A program made the position numbers and the translations under genes. From positions 1,537,300 to 1,601,299 of the forward strand of contig OX639990.1 in the NCBI GenBank assembly GCA_951828535.1: a DNA stretch of 64,000 nt. The letters run 5' to 3'. Below, in pieces: positions 29,324 to 40,206 of this stretch; position 1 is the stretch's first letter, and the number at the start of each line of letters is the position of its first letter. The stretch comes from an uncultured Candidatus Entotheonella sp. GTDB lineage: Bacteria > Tectomicrobia > Entotheonellia > Entotheonellales > Entotheonellaceae. The notes under the pieces were generated by a model that was not told where the DNA came from, did not search any database, and worked only from the letters and a program-made list of their open reading frames with translations.

Positions 29324-30322
29324 GTGCAGGAAACGATTGTGTTCACGCAGGGCGTTGAGATGCCGCCCGATATCTTGGCTCTGGCGAGCGACATGGCGCC
29401 CGAGGGGTTCAGCCTGCGTCATCTGCCGGTTGGCACGCCGGCCGGCGAAATTGCGGCTGCCATGCGTGAGGCGGAGTACCTGTTGGGCTTTGTGCGGCAC
29501 CTGCCGGACGAGGCGTTTACAGAGGCAACGCGGCTCAAGCTAATGCAGGTACTGAGCGCTGGGTACGACCAGGTCAACATCGCCGGGGCGCGGGCGGCGC
29601 GGGTGCCGGTGTGCTCGAACGGCGGCGCCAATTCGGTGGCGGTGGCCGAACACGCAATCATGCTCATCCTGGCCGTGTACCGCAAACTTGTCGCCCTGCA
29701 CCCAAATGTGGTCGCCGGCAAGTGGCACGGCGGCATCCCGCGCACGGTCGATATGTACGAGTTGGCCGGCAAGACGGTCGGCCTCGTCGGCCTGGGCAAC
29801 ATCGGTCAACAGGTGGCCCAGCGCGTCAGGGCCTTCGACGCCAGCGTCATCTATCACGACGCCTTCCGGCGCAGCACGGCGGAGGAAGAACGCCTTGGCG
29901 TGCGCTACGTGTCGTTGGAAACCTTGCTGGAAACTGCCGACGTGGTGAGCCTGCATGTGCCCCTCAACCACGACACGCGGGACATGATCGACGCCGGGGC
30001 TCTGGCCCGCATGAAGCCCAAGGCGGTCCTGATCAACACCTGCCGCGGTGAGGTGGTGGACGAGGCGGCGCTATTCGACGCCCTGCAGCAAGGCCGTATC
30101 CTGGCCGCCGGGCTCGACACCCTGGCGCAGGAGCCCACGGACCCGTCCAACCCGTTGCTCACCTTGCCCAACGTGACGCTGACGCCGCACAGCGCCGGAC
30201 CTACCGTGGACAGCTTCCGAAAGCGTTTCCACAACGGCTACGCCAACATCCGGCGCGTTGCCGCCGGCGAGCCGCCGCTGTGGGTCATTCCCGAAATGCA
30301 CGATCTGTTTCCCCAGGGTTAG
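29324..30322 (+). CDS. D-isomer-specific 2-hydroxyacid dehydrogenase
   Basis: The protein has 332 aa from GTG 29324 preceded by GGGGGGAAAG. NAD-binding LVGLGNIGQQVAQRVRAFDA; catalytic set Arg in NTCRGEVVDE, Glu in DTLAQEPTDPSNP and His in LTPHSAGPT. It reduces 2-oxo acids to D-2-hydroxyacids or the reverse in the cytoplasm (glycerate/phosphoglycerate-type family). It is upstream of malic enzyme but separated by a repeat-bearing 210-base gap. Confidence 0.9.
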   Translation: MQETIVFTQGVEMPPDILALASDMAPEGFSLRHLPVGTPAGEIAAAMREAEYLLGFVRHLPDEAFTEATRLKLMQVLSAGYDQVNIAGARAARVPVCSNGGANSVAVAEHAIMLILAVYRKLVALHPNVVAGKWHGGIPRTVDMYELAGKTVGLVGLGNIGQQVAQRVRAFDASVIYHDAFRRSTAEEERLGVRYVSLETLLETADVVSLHVPLNHDTRDMIDAGALARMKPKAVLINTCRGEVVDEAALFDALQQGRILAAGLDTLAQEPTDPSNPLLTLPNVTLTPHSAGPTVDSFRKRFHNGYANIRRVAAGEPPLWVIPEMHDLFPQG

Positions 30323-30375
30323 GAATTACCTGCGTAAGTAAGTCCCCGATGCCTACCTTTCACTGGCAAATCCAA

Positions 30376-30454
30376 GTCACTCCGGCAAATGCCGGAGTTC
30401 AGCAATTTTCTGGCGGCCCAGGCCGCTGGGTTCCGGCTTCCCGCCGGAATGACC
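30376..30454. repeat. Dispersed repeat, family B
   Basis: GTCACTCCGGCAAATGCCGG starts it and CTTCCCGCCGGAATGACC ends it, giving an imperfect long inverted repeat. It sits between the dehydrogenase and malic enzyme genes. Confidence 0.65.
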
Positions 30455-30532
30455 AACGGAAGGCTCGGCTATTCATGTGAAACCTATTGAGAGCGCTGCT
30501 CTCGTTTATCTGAATTCAGAATGGGAGGAAGT

Positions 30533-32928
<2,396 letters not shown>

Positions 32929-32980
32929 TCCCCCACCCCACGTGTGATCCATTCACTTTGTGCAAAAGGGCGTTTCTCCT

Positions 32981-33018
32981 TCCCTCTCCCCTGGTGGGAG
33001 AGGGTCAGGGAGAAGGGG
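32981..33018. repeat. Extragenic palindromic repeat, family A
   Basis: TCCCTCTCCCCTGGTGGGAG followed by AGGGTCAGGGAGAAGGGG: a GGGAGAGGG palindrome 50 bases after mdh. Related to 11393-11475 and 42449-42494. Confidence 0.7.
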
Positions 33019-33333
33019 ACCGGCGTAGGGTCACCGGCAGCGGGTATGACCTCATGGCAACGTTTGCGTGGCGCTCGCCTCAGCTGGCCCGCACGTTTCG
33101 CCAATAGACGCTCATCGGGTGGCAGGATGTTGATGTCGTATGTTTTGAAATCCGCCTGATCGTCGAAGTGGATGGCAGGTTTGTCGAGCGTTGCCTGTTT
33201 CGGGGTTGGTGGATGCCCTTGAGTCTTTCACGAACGTCCGACAGCCTGACCTCTCCTGGATACGATACCTTTCACTGTTCTGACCTCGGAACGCTTGCCA
33301 GCGTCGCATTACGGAGAACTGTTCAGAGCTTCC
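33019..33333. other. Gap without a recognised gene
   Basis: About 315 bases between the repeat and the next gene. Several short open frames exist on both strands but none has a ribosome site or familiar motif. A minus-strand reading ending SCHPMSVYWRNVRAS may be a decayed gene; I cannot name it. Confidence 0.4.
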
Positions 33334-33690
33334 CTAAAGCTCCCGTAAGTCGGCGACATATGTGGCCAGGGTGCGCTGGCCCTCGGCGGAGAAGGTCCGG
33401 TCATAGTCGGGCTCGTCCTTGAGCTTGCCGAGAAACTCCAACAGGTATAACCCCGCGCGGTCGGCGTAGCCCGCCTGGTAATCCCGCACCGACATGGCCA
33501 GCAGGGGGTGGTAGCTCGAATCCACCTGAGCTTTGACCGCACCGATGTGCGCCTCATACGCCGCGCTCTGCTCCGGGCCCGGGGGCTCCGGCAGCGCCAA
33601 GGGATCATCCGGCGCTGTCGCAACGAGCGACAACGTCCCAAGAGAATCCACGATATTACCCAGTGCCGTAAGTATCGTTCGCTCTTCCAC
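33334..33690 (-). CDS. Hypothetical protein
   Basis: The protein has 118 aa from GTG 33690 with a strong AAAGGAGG ribosome site, which is the main reason to accept it. It is soluble, acidic and probably helical (SAAYEAHIGAVKAQVDSSYH, LYLLEFLGKLKDEPDYDRTF). No family is recognised. It is convergent with nothing close; the gene at 33944 is divergent, 253 bases away. Confidence 0.65.
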   Translation of the reverse strand: MEERTILTALGNIVDSLGTLSLVATAPDDPLALPEPPGPEQSAAYEAHIGAVKAQVDSSYHPLLAMSVRDYQAGYADRAGLYLLEFLGKLKDEPDYDRTFSAEGQRTLATYVADLREL

Positions 33691-33943
33691 GGTTTTGCCT
33701 CCTTTGGCGTCCGGTACGGCGGCCTGCCGACCACCGTTCCGGCGGACGGATTAGCGCCCGAATTCATGTCGAGCCCACGAATTTTCTATAGCCCATCCGG
33801 TTGCGAATGTCTACACCTATTGCGGCCTTTGACATGCCCGGCGTTGTTGACACCCGCCAATACCGCGTCTATAACAACAGACTGCCAAGCTTGACGCACG
33901 CCGGCAACCGACCAAGACGAGACCTTGCAAGAGGATGCTTCAC

Positions 33944-34399
33944 ATGACAGAGACGCAATCAATTGACGACCTGATCGCGGCATTGGATGAGCAGGTTGGA
34001 ACGGGATTGACCCACCTCCGCCAGTTAGAGGCCGAGGGCAAGATCATGATGGGGGCGTATGGGCCGCGCGAGACGCTATGCCAGCTTGTGTGGTGGTGCG
34101 AAACGACCGCCGACGGCATGGAATCGGTAGCCGCGGGCGGTGCGCCGGTTCGCATCTATGCCTCAGCCGGCGAAATGGACGCCCGCGCGGTTGGCCGCCT
34201 GACCGGGCGCACCGTGGCGCAACTGGCCGATCAGATGGAGCAGGCACAGGCGCGTCTGCGGGCCACGGCGCGAAGTCTGACCGATCCCAGCGTGTCGATC
34301 TTTCATCACGGCGACGGACGGACCGATTCGGCGCAGCAGTGCCTCGAAGAGTTGTCGCGCCGCTGGCAGGCATGTCTTGCGGAACTTCAACCGGGATAG
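33944..34399 (+). CDS. DinB/ClbS-like four-helix-bundle protein
   Basis: The protein has 151 aa from ATG 33944 (AAGAGG upstream; the ATG at 33935 abuts that site). The pattern SIDDLIAALDEQ ... GPRETLCQLVWWCETTADGM ... DARAVGRLTGRTVAQLADQM EQAQARLRATARSL resembles the helical core of DinB/ClbS-DfsB proteins, which bind a metal or act in thiol-dependent detoxification. The usual His ligands are not clear, so the call is tentative. Confidence 0.5.
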   Translation: MTETQSIDDLIAALDEQVGTGLTHLRQLEAEGKIMMGAYGPRETLCQLVWWCETTADGMESVAAGGAPVRIYASAGEMDARAVGRLTGRTVAQLADQMEQAQARLRATARSLTDPSVSIFHHGDGRTDSAQQCLEELSRRWQACLAELQPG

Positions 34400-34479
34400 A
34401 ACGGATGGACTGAGTTCGAAAGGGCCTTGCGCGGCGGGGTTCTCCGTGCGGCCGGGGGGCCACACGGAAGCGGCTGACA

Positions 34480-34665
34480 TTACGGTTTATGCTTGTCAAT
34501 CAGCGCGATGACACGCGAGTCGATACGGTCCTCCAGGGGACGGCCGGCGTCGCTGAGGGCGATGCCGAGGTGGGCGTCGCGGGTTAGTTGGTCGAAATCG
34601 ACCGAGCCGCGCCATTCGGTGTCCAGTTCGGCAAACAAGGCGTCCAGATGGTCCTTCTCAAACAT
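34480..34665 (-). CDS. Small hypothetical protein
   Basis: The protein has 61 aa: MFEKDHLDALFAELDTEWRG through SRVIALIDKHKP. A GAAGGAGGG stretch lies upstream of ATG 34665. It is acidic and helical, with no known family. It lies 94 bases downstream of the reductive-dehalogenase-like gene on the same strand, separated by a hairpin. Confidence 0.55.
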   Translation of the reverse strand: MFEKDHLDALFAELDTEWRGSVDFDQLTRDAHLGIALSDAGRPLEDRIDSRVIALIDKHKP

Positions 34666-34696
34666 CCCCTTCCCTCCTTCTGATGCCGGAAGCACA

Positions 34697-34725
34697 ACGG
34701 GGCCAGCTAACCGCGCTGGCCCCGT
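34697..34725 (-). terminator. GC-rich hairpin after the reductive-dehalogenase-like gene
   Basis: ACGGGGCCAG and CTGGCCCCGT form a perfect 10-bp stem with a 9-base loop, 35 bases past the stop. No T-run follows on the minus strand, so termination efficiency is uncertain. Confidence 0.5.
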
Positions 34726-34759
34726 GCGTTACTTCATTCGTCAAATCGTCAGTTGAAAC

Positions 34760-36010
34760 CTACTCATCGCCGATGGTCGAGTTCCCCTGATCCAGGATGA
34801 CCTTGACCTGCTGCGCGAACTCTTGCAGGCCGCCCTCCTCGGGCACCCCTTCCTTCATCAGGCGTTCCTTGAACTGCTCGAACAGCCAGTCTTCCTTGCG
34901 TCCGTGCGGGATTTCGAAGAATTGCCGGTCGAACTGCGGCAACTCGCCGGGGCCGTGGTAGCCCTTTTCCTTGAAGGTGTAGCCTTCCAGCAGGTGCGTG
35001 CCCTTGCCGAGCACCTCGCCGGTCTCGACGTAGTGTTCCATGACCGCGGGCATGCCGAAACGCTGAATCGGGCAGGTCTTCATGCACACGGCGCAGCCTT
35101 CGTAGCGGGCCATCACCGGACGGCAGCGTTCGTAGATCAGCTTGTTCTTCTCGACGCCGCGCCACCACACCTTGTCGCGCACGATAGCGCGCCCGGGGCA
35201 CCGGTTGGCGCACACTTGGCACTTCTGGCAGAACTCGTGAATGCCGTAATCAACGGGCTCGTCGTACGTCACCGGCGCGTCGGTGGTGATCATCGCCAAG
35301 CGGGCGCGCGACCCGAAGTGCGGCGACAGCAACTGGCCGTTGGCGCCGAGCTGGCCCAAGCCGGCGCTGACGAACATGGGGATGTACGGAGCGCTGTTGT
35401 CATTGGGGCTGTGCACCTGGGCGTGATAGCCCAGGGAGCGAATGTAGTCGGCCAGGTCCAGCAGGAACGCGCCTTCCATCTCGTAGGTGCCGAAGTGGGC
35501 GTACTCCGCGTCCATGCTGGGGATGGATTGCGTCTGCACGTAATCCTGTTCCAGGGCCAGGCAAATCGCGTGCGGGTATTTGATCCAGCGTTTCTTGCGG
35601 GTGTAGGTGAAGCGCTTGTCGTGCTTGGTGAAGCCAGCTTCGTTGAATCCCAACTCGCGAGCTTTGCTGCGAATGGCCTCGGTGACGTTCAACTCTGGGT
35701 CCGGCGTGCCGGTCGGCTCAAGATCGCCGGAAACCGCGGCGGCGTCGATGAGCGGCTCGCTGACCTCATCGTGATAGCGCCGGTAGTCGGCCATCTCGTC
35801 GCTGTAAACCGTCCATACCCACTCGCGGTCGGCGGCTTTCTCGATATTTTGCGTCTCCTGAGGATACACCCGGCTGTAAAAGCTGAGGTCTTCTTCTTTG
35901 AGAGGAATTCCCGGTACGGTGGCGAGCTCTTCGGCAACAGGAATCGTGACGTCCGCATCACCCTGTCGTCTTCCCGGTCGTGTTACCACGTGACTGACTG
36001 GCTTTGCCAT
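34760..36010 (-). CDS. Reductive-dehalogenase-like (RdhA/QueG-related) Fe-S protein
   Basis: The protein has 416 aa from ATG 36010, with GGGAGGG upstream. A C-terminal ferredoxin-like region has CQKCQVCANRCPG and a second set C-x10-CAVCMKTCPI, enough for two [4Fe-4S] clusters. The N-terminal half (KARELGFNEAGFTKHDKRFT, AGLGQLGANGQLLSPHFGSR) matches the cobalamin-binding core shared by reductive dehalogenases and epoxyqueuosine reductase. There is no Tat signal and no RdhB-type anchor gene nearby, so it is cytosolic and not an obvious respiratory dehalogenase. It could reductively dehalogenate or deoxygenate a catabolic substrate. It is divergent from the selenocysteine peroxiredoxin gene. Confidence 0.8.
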   Translation of the reverse strand: MAKPVSHVVTRPGRRQGDADVTIPVAEELATVPGIPLKEEDLSFYSRVYPQETQNIEKAADREWVWTVYSDEMADYRRYHDEVSEPLIDAAAVSGDLEPTGTPDPELNVTEAIRSKARELGFNEAGFTKHDKRFTYTRKKRWIKYPHAICLALEQDYVQTQSIPSMDAEYAHFGTYEMEGAFLLDLADYIRSLGYHAQVHSPNDNSAPYIPMFVSAGLGQLGANGQLLSPHFGSRARLAMITTDAPVTYDEPVDYGIHEFCQKCQVCANRCPGRAIVRDKVWWRGVEKNKLIYERCRPVMARYEGCAVCMKTCPIQRFGMPAVMEHYVETGEVLGKGTHLLEGYTFKEKGYHGPGELPQFDRQFFEIPHGRKEDWLFEQFKERLMKEGVPEEGGLQEFAQQVKVILDQGNSTIGDE

Positions 36011-36219
36011 CTTAACCCTCCCTACGCAACCCAAAGAACCATGGACCGATATGATTTTGCCACACTATGCCCACACCCCAGGTGAGTCAAGCAAAAAACC
36101 GCGCTTTGCCTAACAGCCACGGCGTTTTAGGCGGCCAACCCGAATTACGCTATACTGTCGCCGCTCCCGAACCTGGAGCCGCACACCCTCACACAAATCC
36201 TTAACGGAAAGGGCACGCC

Positions 36220-36681
36220 ATGGCAGGGGCAGTGGGTCAGACGGCGCCTGAATTTACCCTTCCATCGACCGACGGCGACATCACCCTGAGCCAGTACCGC
36301 GGGCAGAAACACGTCGTTCTCTCCTTCCACGTTTTCGACTTCACCGGCGGCTGAACCGAGCAGGCGGTCTCCTTCCGGCGTATTCACGACCGGCTGGAGG
36401 AGCTTGATACCCAGGTGCTGGGGATTAGCTGTGATCACGTCGCCGCGCATCGGGCTTGGGCCGCCACCATGGGCGGCCTGCCTTACCCGGAGCTGTCGGA
36501 TTGGCATCCGAAGGGACAGGTCGCGCAGGCGTACGAGCTGTGGAACGAGGAACGGGGCACCTCGCGGCGCGGGGTAATCATCATCGACAAAGACGGCGTC
36601 ATCCGCTACCGGCAGACCTACTCGCCCGGCGTGCTGCCAGACCCGCAGGAGATGCTGCGCGTCATCGGCGAATTGGCATAG
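36220..36681 (+). CDS. Selenocysteine-containing peroxiredoxin (AhpC/TSA-type)
   Basis: The protein has 153 aa when the in-frame TGA at 36352-36354 (codon 45) is read as selenocysteine. ATG 36220 starts [20 protein letters not shown], the normal peroxiredoxin N-terminus. TGA falls at the peroxidatic position: [16 protein letters not shown]. After it the frame reads on through [15 protein letters not shown] and [15 protein letters not shown] to TAG 36679. A stem-loop suitable as a bacterial SECIS follows at 36369-36399. It would reduce hydroperoxides in the cytoplasm. A standard gene caller would report only the downstream part from 36415. Read as a plain stop, the C-terminal 109 conserved codons would be unexplained. 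Confidence 0.88.
36369..36399 (+). promoter_or_regulatory. Putative bacterial SECIS element
   Basis: CTCC-TT-CCGG ... CCGG-CT-GGAG pair into a stem with a 2x2 internal mismatch. The apical loop begins about 24 bases after the TGA, within the usual SelB range. The loop itself is not a perfect match to known ones. Confidence 0.6.
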
Positions 36682-36768
36682 CGGCGCGTCCACAGCACGC
36701 CGAAAGCGAAGCGTAGGCGTGCGTATGGAACAAGTAGCGCGGACGCAGTGAGCGATAGGAGAAGCAGC

Positions 36769-37563
36769 GTGGCGAGCAATTGGCAGGAAGAAACGATAAG
36801 CGTTGCGGGCCTTGACACCCAGGTCTTCAGCGGCGGCAGCGGCGAGCCGCTGCTGGTGCTGCACGGGGCCGGCGGCAATCCGGGTTGGATGCCGTACTGC
36901 GAGGCGCTGGCGGCGCATTTTCGCGTCATCGCCCCGTCGCACCCCGGCTTCGGCGCCTCGGGCCGGCCCGACTGGATGGAGCGGGTGCACGATCTGGCCT
37001 ATTTCTACCGCTGGTTCATGGAACAGCAAGGACTCGGCCCACTGCCGGTGGTCGGCTTCTCCATGGGCGGCTGGCTGGCGGCGGAAATGGCCGCCATGTG
37101 CCCGACACTCCTCAGCCGCATGGTGCTGGTCGGCGCCGCCGGCATGAAACCCCGCGACGCCGAGATCGCCGACATCTTCCTGATGACCACGGAGGAAGGG
37201 GTCGCGCTGCGGTTTTACGACGCGGCACAGGTACCGGACTACGACGCCCTGTTCGGGGAGCTGACCCCCGAGGACATCCAGACCGCCGCCTGGGACCGCG
37301 AAATGGCCGCCCTGCTGACCTGGAAGCCCTACATGCACAACCCCAAGATGCCCCACCTGATGGCCCAGGTGAAGCTGCCGACGCTGATCGTCTGGGGCAA
37401 GCAGGACGCCATTGTGCCGGTCGAGTGCGGCGACCTGTACCAGCAGGCCATTCCCGGCGCCGGGCTGACCGTGATCGACCACTGCGGCCACTCGCCGCAC
37501 ATCGAAAGACCCGACGCATTCCTCGCTGCCGTTCTACCCTTCCTGACGTTCCAAGCCTGCTAG
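36769..37563 (+). CDS. Alpha/beta hydrolase
   Basis: The protein has 264 aa from GTG 36769, six bases after AGGAGA (an in-frame GTG at 36748 has no site). Oxyanion loop LVLHGAGGNP, nucleophile elbow VGFSMGGWLA (Ser), acid in VWGKQDAIVP (Asp) and His in DHCGHSPHIERP. Members of this group cleave C-C bonds (meta-cleavage type) or esters. The LLM oxidoreductase gene begins 22 bases later, so the two are likely co-transcribed. Cytoplasmic; substrate unknown. Confidence 0.9.
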   Translation: MASNWQEETISVAGLDTQVFSGGSGEPLLVLHGAGGNPGWMPYCEALAAHFRVIAPSHPGFGASGRPDWMERVHDLAYFYRWFMEQQGLGPLPVVGFSMGGWLAAEMAAMCPTLLSRMVLVGAAGMKPRDAEIADIFLMTTEEGVALRFYDAAQVPDYDALFGELTPEDIQTAAWDREMAALLTWKPYMHNPKMPHLMAQVKLPTLIVWGKQDAIVPVECGDLYQQAIPGAGLTVIDHCGHSPHIERPDAFLAAVLPFLTFQAC

Positions 37564-37585
37564 CAAGAGGCATAAGGAGACGACG

Positions 37586-38734
37586 ATGGTCGATGTCTAC
37601 TACTTCACCGAAATGCCCTACGCCGCCTTCGACGAAACGGAAGCGGAGCGCTACCCCTCCATGCGCCTCACCTTCCCCAACTCGTACTTCGACGCCGACA
37701 CGGCACACGGCTTGTTCCGGGACTATTTCGACCAGTACCAGTGGGCCGAAGAAGTGGGGTTCGACGGCCTGATGATCAATGAGCATCACAACACGCCGTC
37801 GTGCATGGACGTGGCGGTCAATCTGTCCGCCGCGGTGCTGGGGCGGGTCACCAAGGGGGCGAAAATTCTGCTGCTGGGCAACATGCTGCCAACCACCGAC
37901 AACCCGGTGCGCCTCGCCGAAGAAGTGGCAATGGCGGACGTGATTTCGGGCGGCCGCATCATCGCCGGGGTGGTGCGCGGCATCGGCATCGAATCGTGGG
38001 CCAATAACACCATCCCGAACCACAACCGCGAGCGCTTCGAGGAATGCCACGATCTCATGCTGGCCGCCTGGACGCGGCCCGGGCCGTTTCGCTGGGAAGG
38101 CACCCATTACCACTTCCGGGTCATCAATCCCTGGGTGCTGCCGGTGCAGAAGCCGCACCCGCCGATCTGGGTGCCGGGCACGGGCAGCCCGGAGACCATC
38201 GTGTGGGCGGCGAAGCACGGCTACACCTACGCCGCGTTTCTGGTGCCGATGGACGCCACGGTGCGCCTGTACGACGCCTACCGCGAGCACGCCGCCGAGG
38301 CCGGCTACGAGGCCACCTCGGACAATTTCGCCTACATGGTGTGCTGCGTTTGCGCGGACACGGACGAGGAAGCGCAGGAGATCGGCAAGCACTACCTATG
38401 GCGCATGGGGCATCCGCTGCGCGGTCCCGTGGAGTACTGGGCGCCGCCGGGTTACCTCGGGCGCCGACGCCCGCTGCGCCCGCATCGCGGCGGCGCGCCG
38501 AGCGGTGACCGCAAGCCATTGCACACCCTCAGCTACGAGGAATTGCAGGACGCCTATCACCTGGTGGTGGGCAGCCCGCAGACCGTGCTGGAAAAACTCA
38601 GCCACATGCGGGACAAGCTCGGCTTTGGCTCCTTGCTGCTGGAGGCACAGGCCGGCGCCATGCCGCACAAGGCAACCATGCGGTCGCTGGAACTGCTGGG
38701 GCGGGACGTCATTCCGGCGTTGAAGAAGGGCTGA
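37586..38734 (+). CDS. LLM-class flavin-dependent oxidoreductase
   Basis: The protein has 382 aa; AAGGAGA precedes ATG 37586. Bacterial-luciferase-like TIM barrel: NEHHNTPSCMDVAVNLSAAV, ILLLGNMLPTTDNPVRLAEE, ADVISGGRIIAGVVRGIG and VPGTGSPETI (flavin phosphate region) are in family order. It uses reduced FMN (or F420) to oxidise a substrate. The stretch around residues 290-310 (GRRRPLRPHRGGAPSGD) is a basic insertion. Operon with the hydrolase upstream and probably the GrdB-like gene 128 bases downstream. Confidence 0.9.
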   Translation: MVDVYYFTEMPYAAFDETEAERYPSMRLTFPNSYFDADTAHGLFRDYFDQYQWAEEVGFDGLMINEHHNTPSCMDVAVNLSAAVLGRVTKGAKILLLGNMLPTTDNPVRLAEEVAMADVISGGRIIAGVVRGIGIESWANNTIPNHNRERFEECHDLMLAAWTRPGPFRWEGTHYHFRVINPWVLPVQKPHPPIWVPGTGSPETIVWAAKHGYTYAAFLVPMDATVRLYDAYREHAAEAGYEATSDNFAYMVCCVCADTDEEAQEIGKHYLWRMGHPLRGPVEYWAPPGYLGRRRPLRPHRGGAPSGDRKPLHTLSYEELQDAYHLVVGSPQTVLEKLSHMRDKLGFGSLLLEAQAGAMPHKATMRSLELLGRDVIPALKKG

Positions 38735-38782
38735 GCAGATCGAATGAGGGCGTTTTCGGTTCTGAATGAACCATCCAAGAGG

Positions 38783-38836
38783 CGTCATTCCAGCTTGACC
38801 CCGGATCAGGTCCGGGGCAGGCTCCGGAATCCAGTG
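38783..38836. repeat. Dispersed repeat, family B
   Basis: CGTCATTCCAGCTTGACCCC, then GGATCAGGTCCGGGGCAGGC and CTCCGGAATCCAGTG: inverted CCGGA-type arms. Between the LLM and GrdB-like genes. Confidence 0.65.
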
Positions 38837-38862
38837 AACCCAGATCTGCGGAGGAGAGGCTC

Positions 38863-40206
38863 ATGGCAGAAGCAATCCGAGTCGTGCACTACTTGAACCA
38901 GTTTTTCGGCGGCATGGGTGGCGAAGCACAGGCGTACGAGCCGGTCCAGGTCAAACCGGGACCGGTAGGACCCGGTCGTGCGCTCCAGGGCGCCTTGGGT
39001 GACCAAGCGACGATTGTTGGGACCCTCATTGCGGGTGACAACTATTTTACGGAAGAGTTGGACGCTGCCAAACCCGCGGTGGAAGCCTATCTTGACGAGC
39101 TTAGGCCCGATGCTGTCATCGCGGGTCCGGCTTTTGACGCCGGACGATATGGGCTGGCTTGCGCGGAGGTGTGCCGTATCGCCAGCGCTCGGAACATCCC
39201 TGCGGTTACGGGCATGCATCCTGATAACGCGGGAATACTCACGTACCGGAACGATGTGCTGGCCGTATCGACTGGCACGGACAGCACCGAGATGGTTGCG
39301 ATATTGCGCCAGATGGCTACGCTGGCCCTTAAACGGGTCCGCGGTACAGAGTTGGGGCCGGCGGTCGCTGAGGGTTATGTCCCTACTGGCAGACGCCAAG
39401 AGGTGATGCACGACAAGTACGGTTATGAAAGAGCAGCCGATATGTTGCTGGCCCGCATGGCGGCAAAACCTTACCACTCTGAAATGTGCCTCACCGGATA
39501 CGACGACGTCACCCCCGCTCCACCGTTACGCGACCTGAAAGATGCCGTCATCGGGCTGGTCTCCAGCGGTGGCTTGGTGCCACGCGGTAACCGGGACCGC
39601 TTGGTGGGTTCGAAGGCGGAACAGTTTTTCAAATACGACATCGAGCAAGTCGGTTCCCTGACTGTAGAAGAATGGGAGTCGGTACACGGCGGCTTCGGCA
39701 CCCTCATCCTCAACACCAAGGATCCCAATTACGCCATGCCCTTGAGTACCGTGCGTTATCTCGAAGACGCCGGGCACATCAAGCAGGTCTACCCGCAGTT
39801 CTTCTCGACCACCGGCAACGCGACGGCGGTAAGCGCTGCCAGACGCATGGGCGGTGAGATTGCATCGGAACTGACCGCCAACCGCGTGGATGGCGTTTTG
39901 CTGGTGGCCACGTGAGGCAGCTGTAACCGTTGCGGTGCAACGTTAGCCAAGGAAATTGAGAGGGCGGGAATTCCGGTGGGTATGATGACGGCGATGCCGG
40001 CCATTCCACTCTCGGTCGGCGCCAGCCGTGTCGTTCGAGGCGTGCGGGTGCCGCACGTGTGCGGGGACCCGGCTTTATCCGAGGACAGAGACCACGAACT
40101 CAGAGCGCGCATCGTCACGACTGCCCTGAACGCCCTGACCACGCCGGTATCTACGCCGACCCTCTTCGAGCCCGACCAGACGGTGCTGGAGGAGGTCGCA
40201 CGATGA
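38863..40206 (+). CDS. Glycine/sarcosine/betaine reductase-type selenoprotein B (GrdB-like)
   Basis: The protein has 447 aa with TGA 39913-39915 (codon 351) read as selenocysteine. GGAGGAG precedes ATG 38863. Upstream: VVHYLNQFFGGMGGEAQAYE, IAGPAFDAGRYGLACAEVCR, GLVSSGGLVPRGN. At the TGA: VLLVAT-U-GSCNRCGATLAKEIERAG, the UxxCxxC site of GrdB-family proteins, followed by IPVGMMTAMPAIPLSVGASR and VRVPHVCGDPALS. A hairpin with a GGT loop directly follows the TGA. In classical systems this subunit reductively cleaves the C-N bond of glycine, sarcosine or betaine with GrdE-type partner, GrdA and GrdC/D. Only the GrdE-like partner is here (40203, 4-base overlap). Gene callers would stop at 39915. 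Substrate specificity is not readable. Confidence 0.9.
39916..39948 (+). promoter_or_regulatory. Putative bacterial SECIS element
   Basis: CGTTGC and GCAACG form a perfect 6-bp stem with a GGT apical loop at 39934-39936, about 19 bases after the TGA; TAA/TTA and GGC/GCC extend the stem around a bulged C. The GGT loop is like that of the E. coli fdhF element. Confidence 0.75.

Noticed and set aside
37112-38392. 426-aa minus-strand open frame
   Set aside because: Antisense to the hydrolase and LLM genes; low-complexity Arg/Pro-rich end; no motif.
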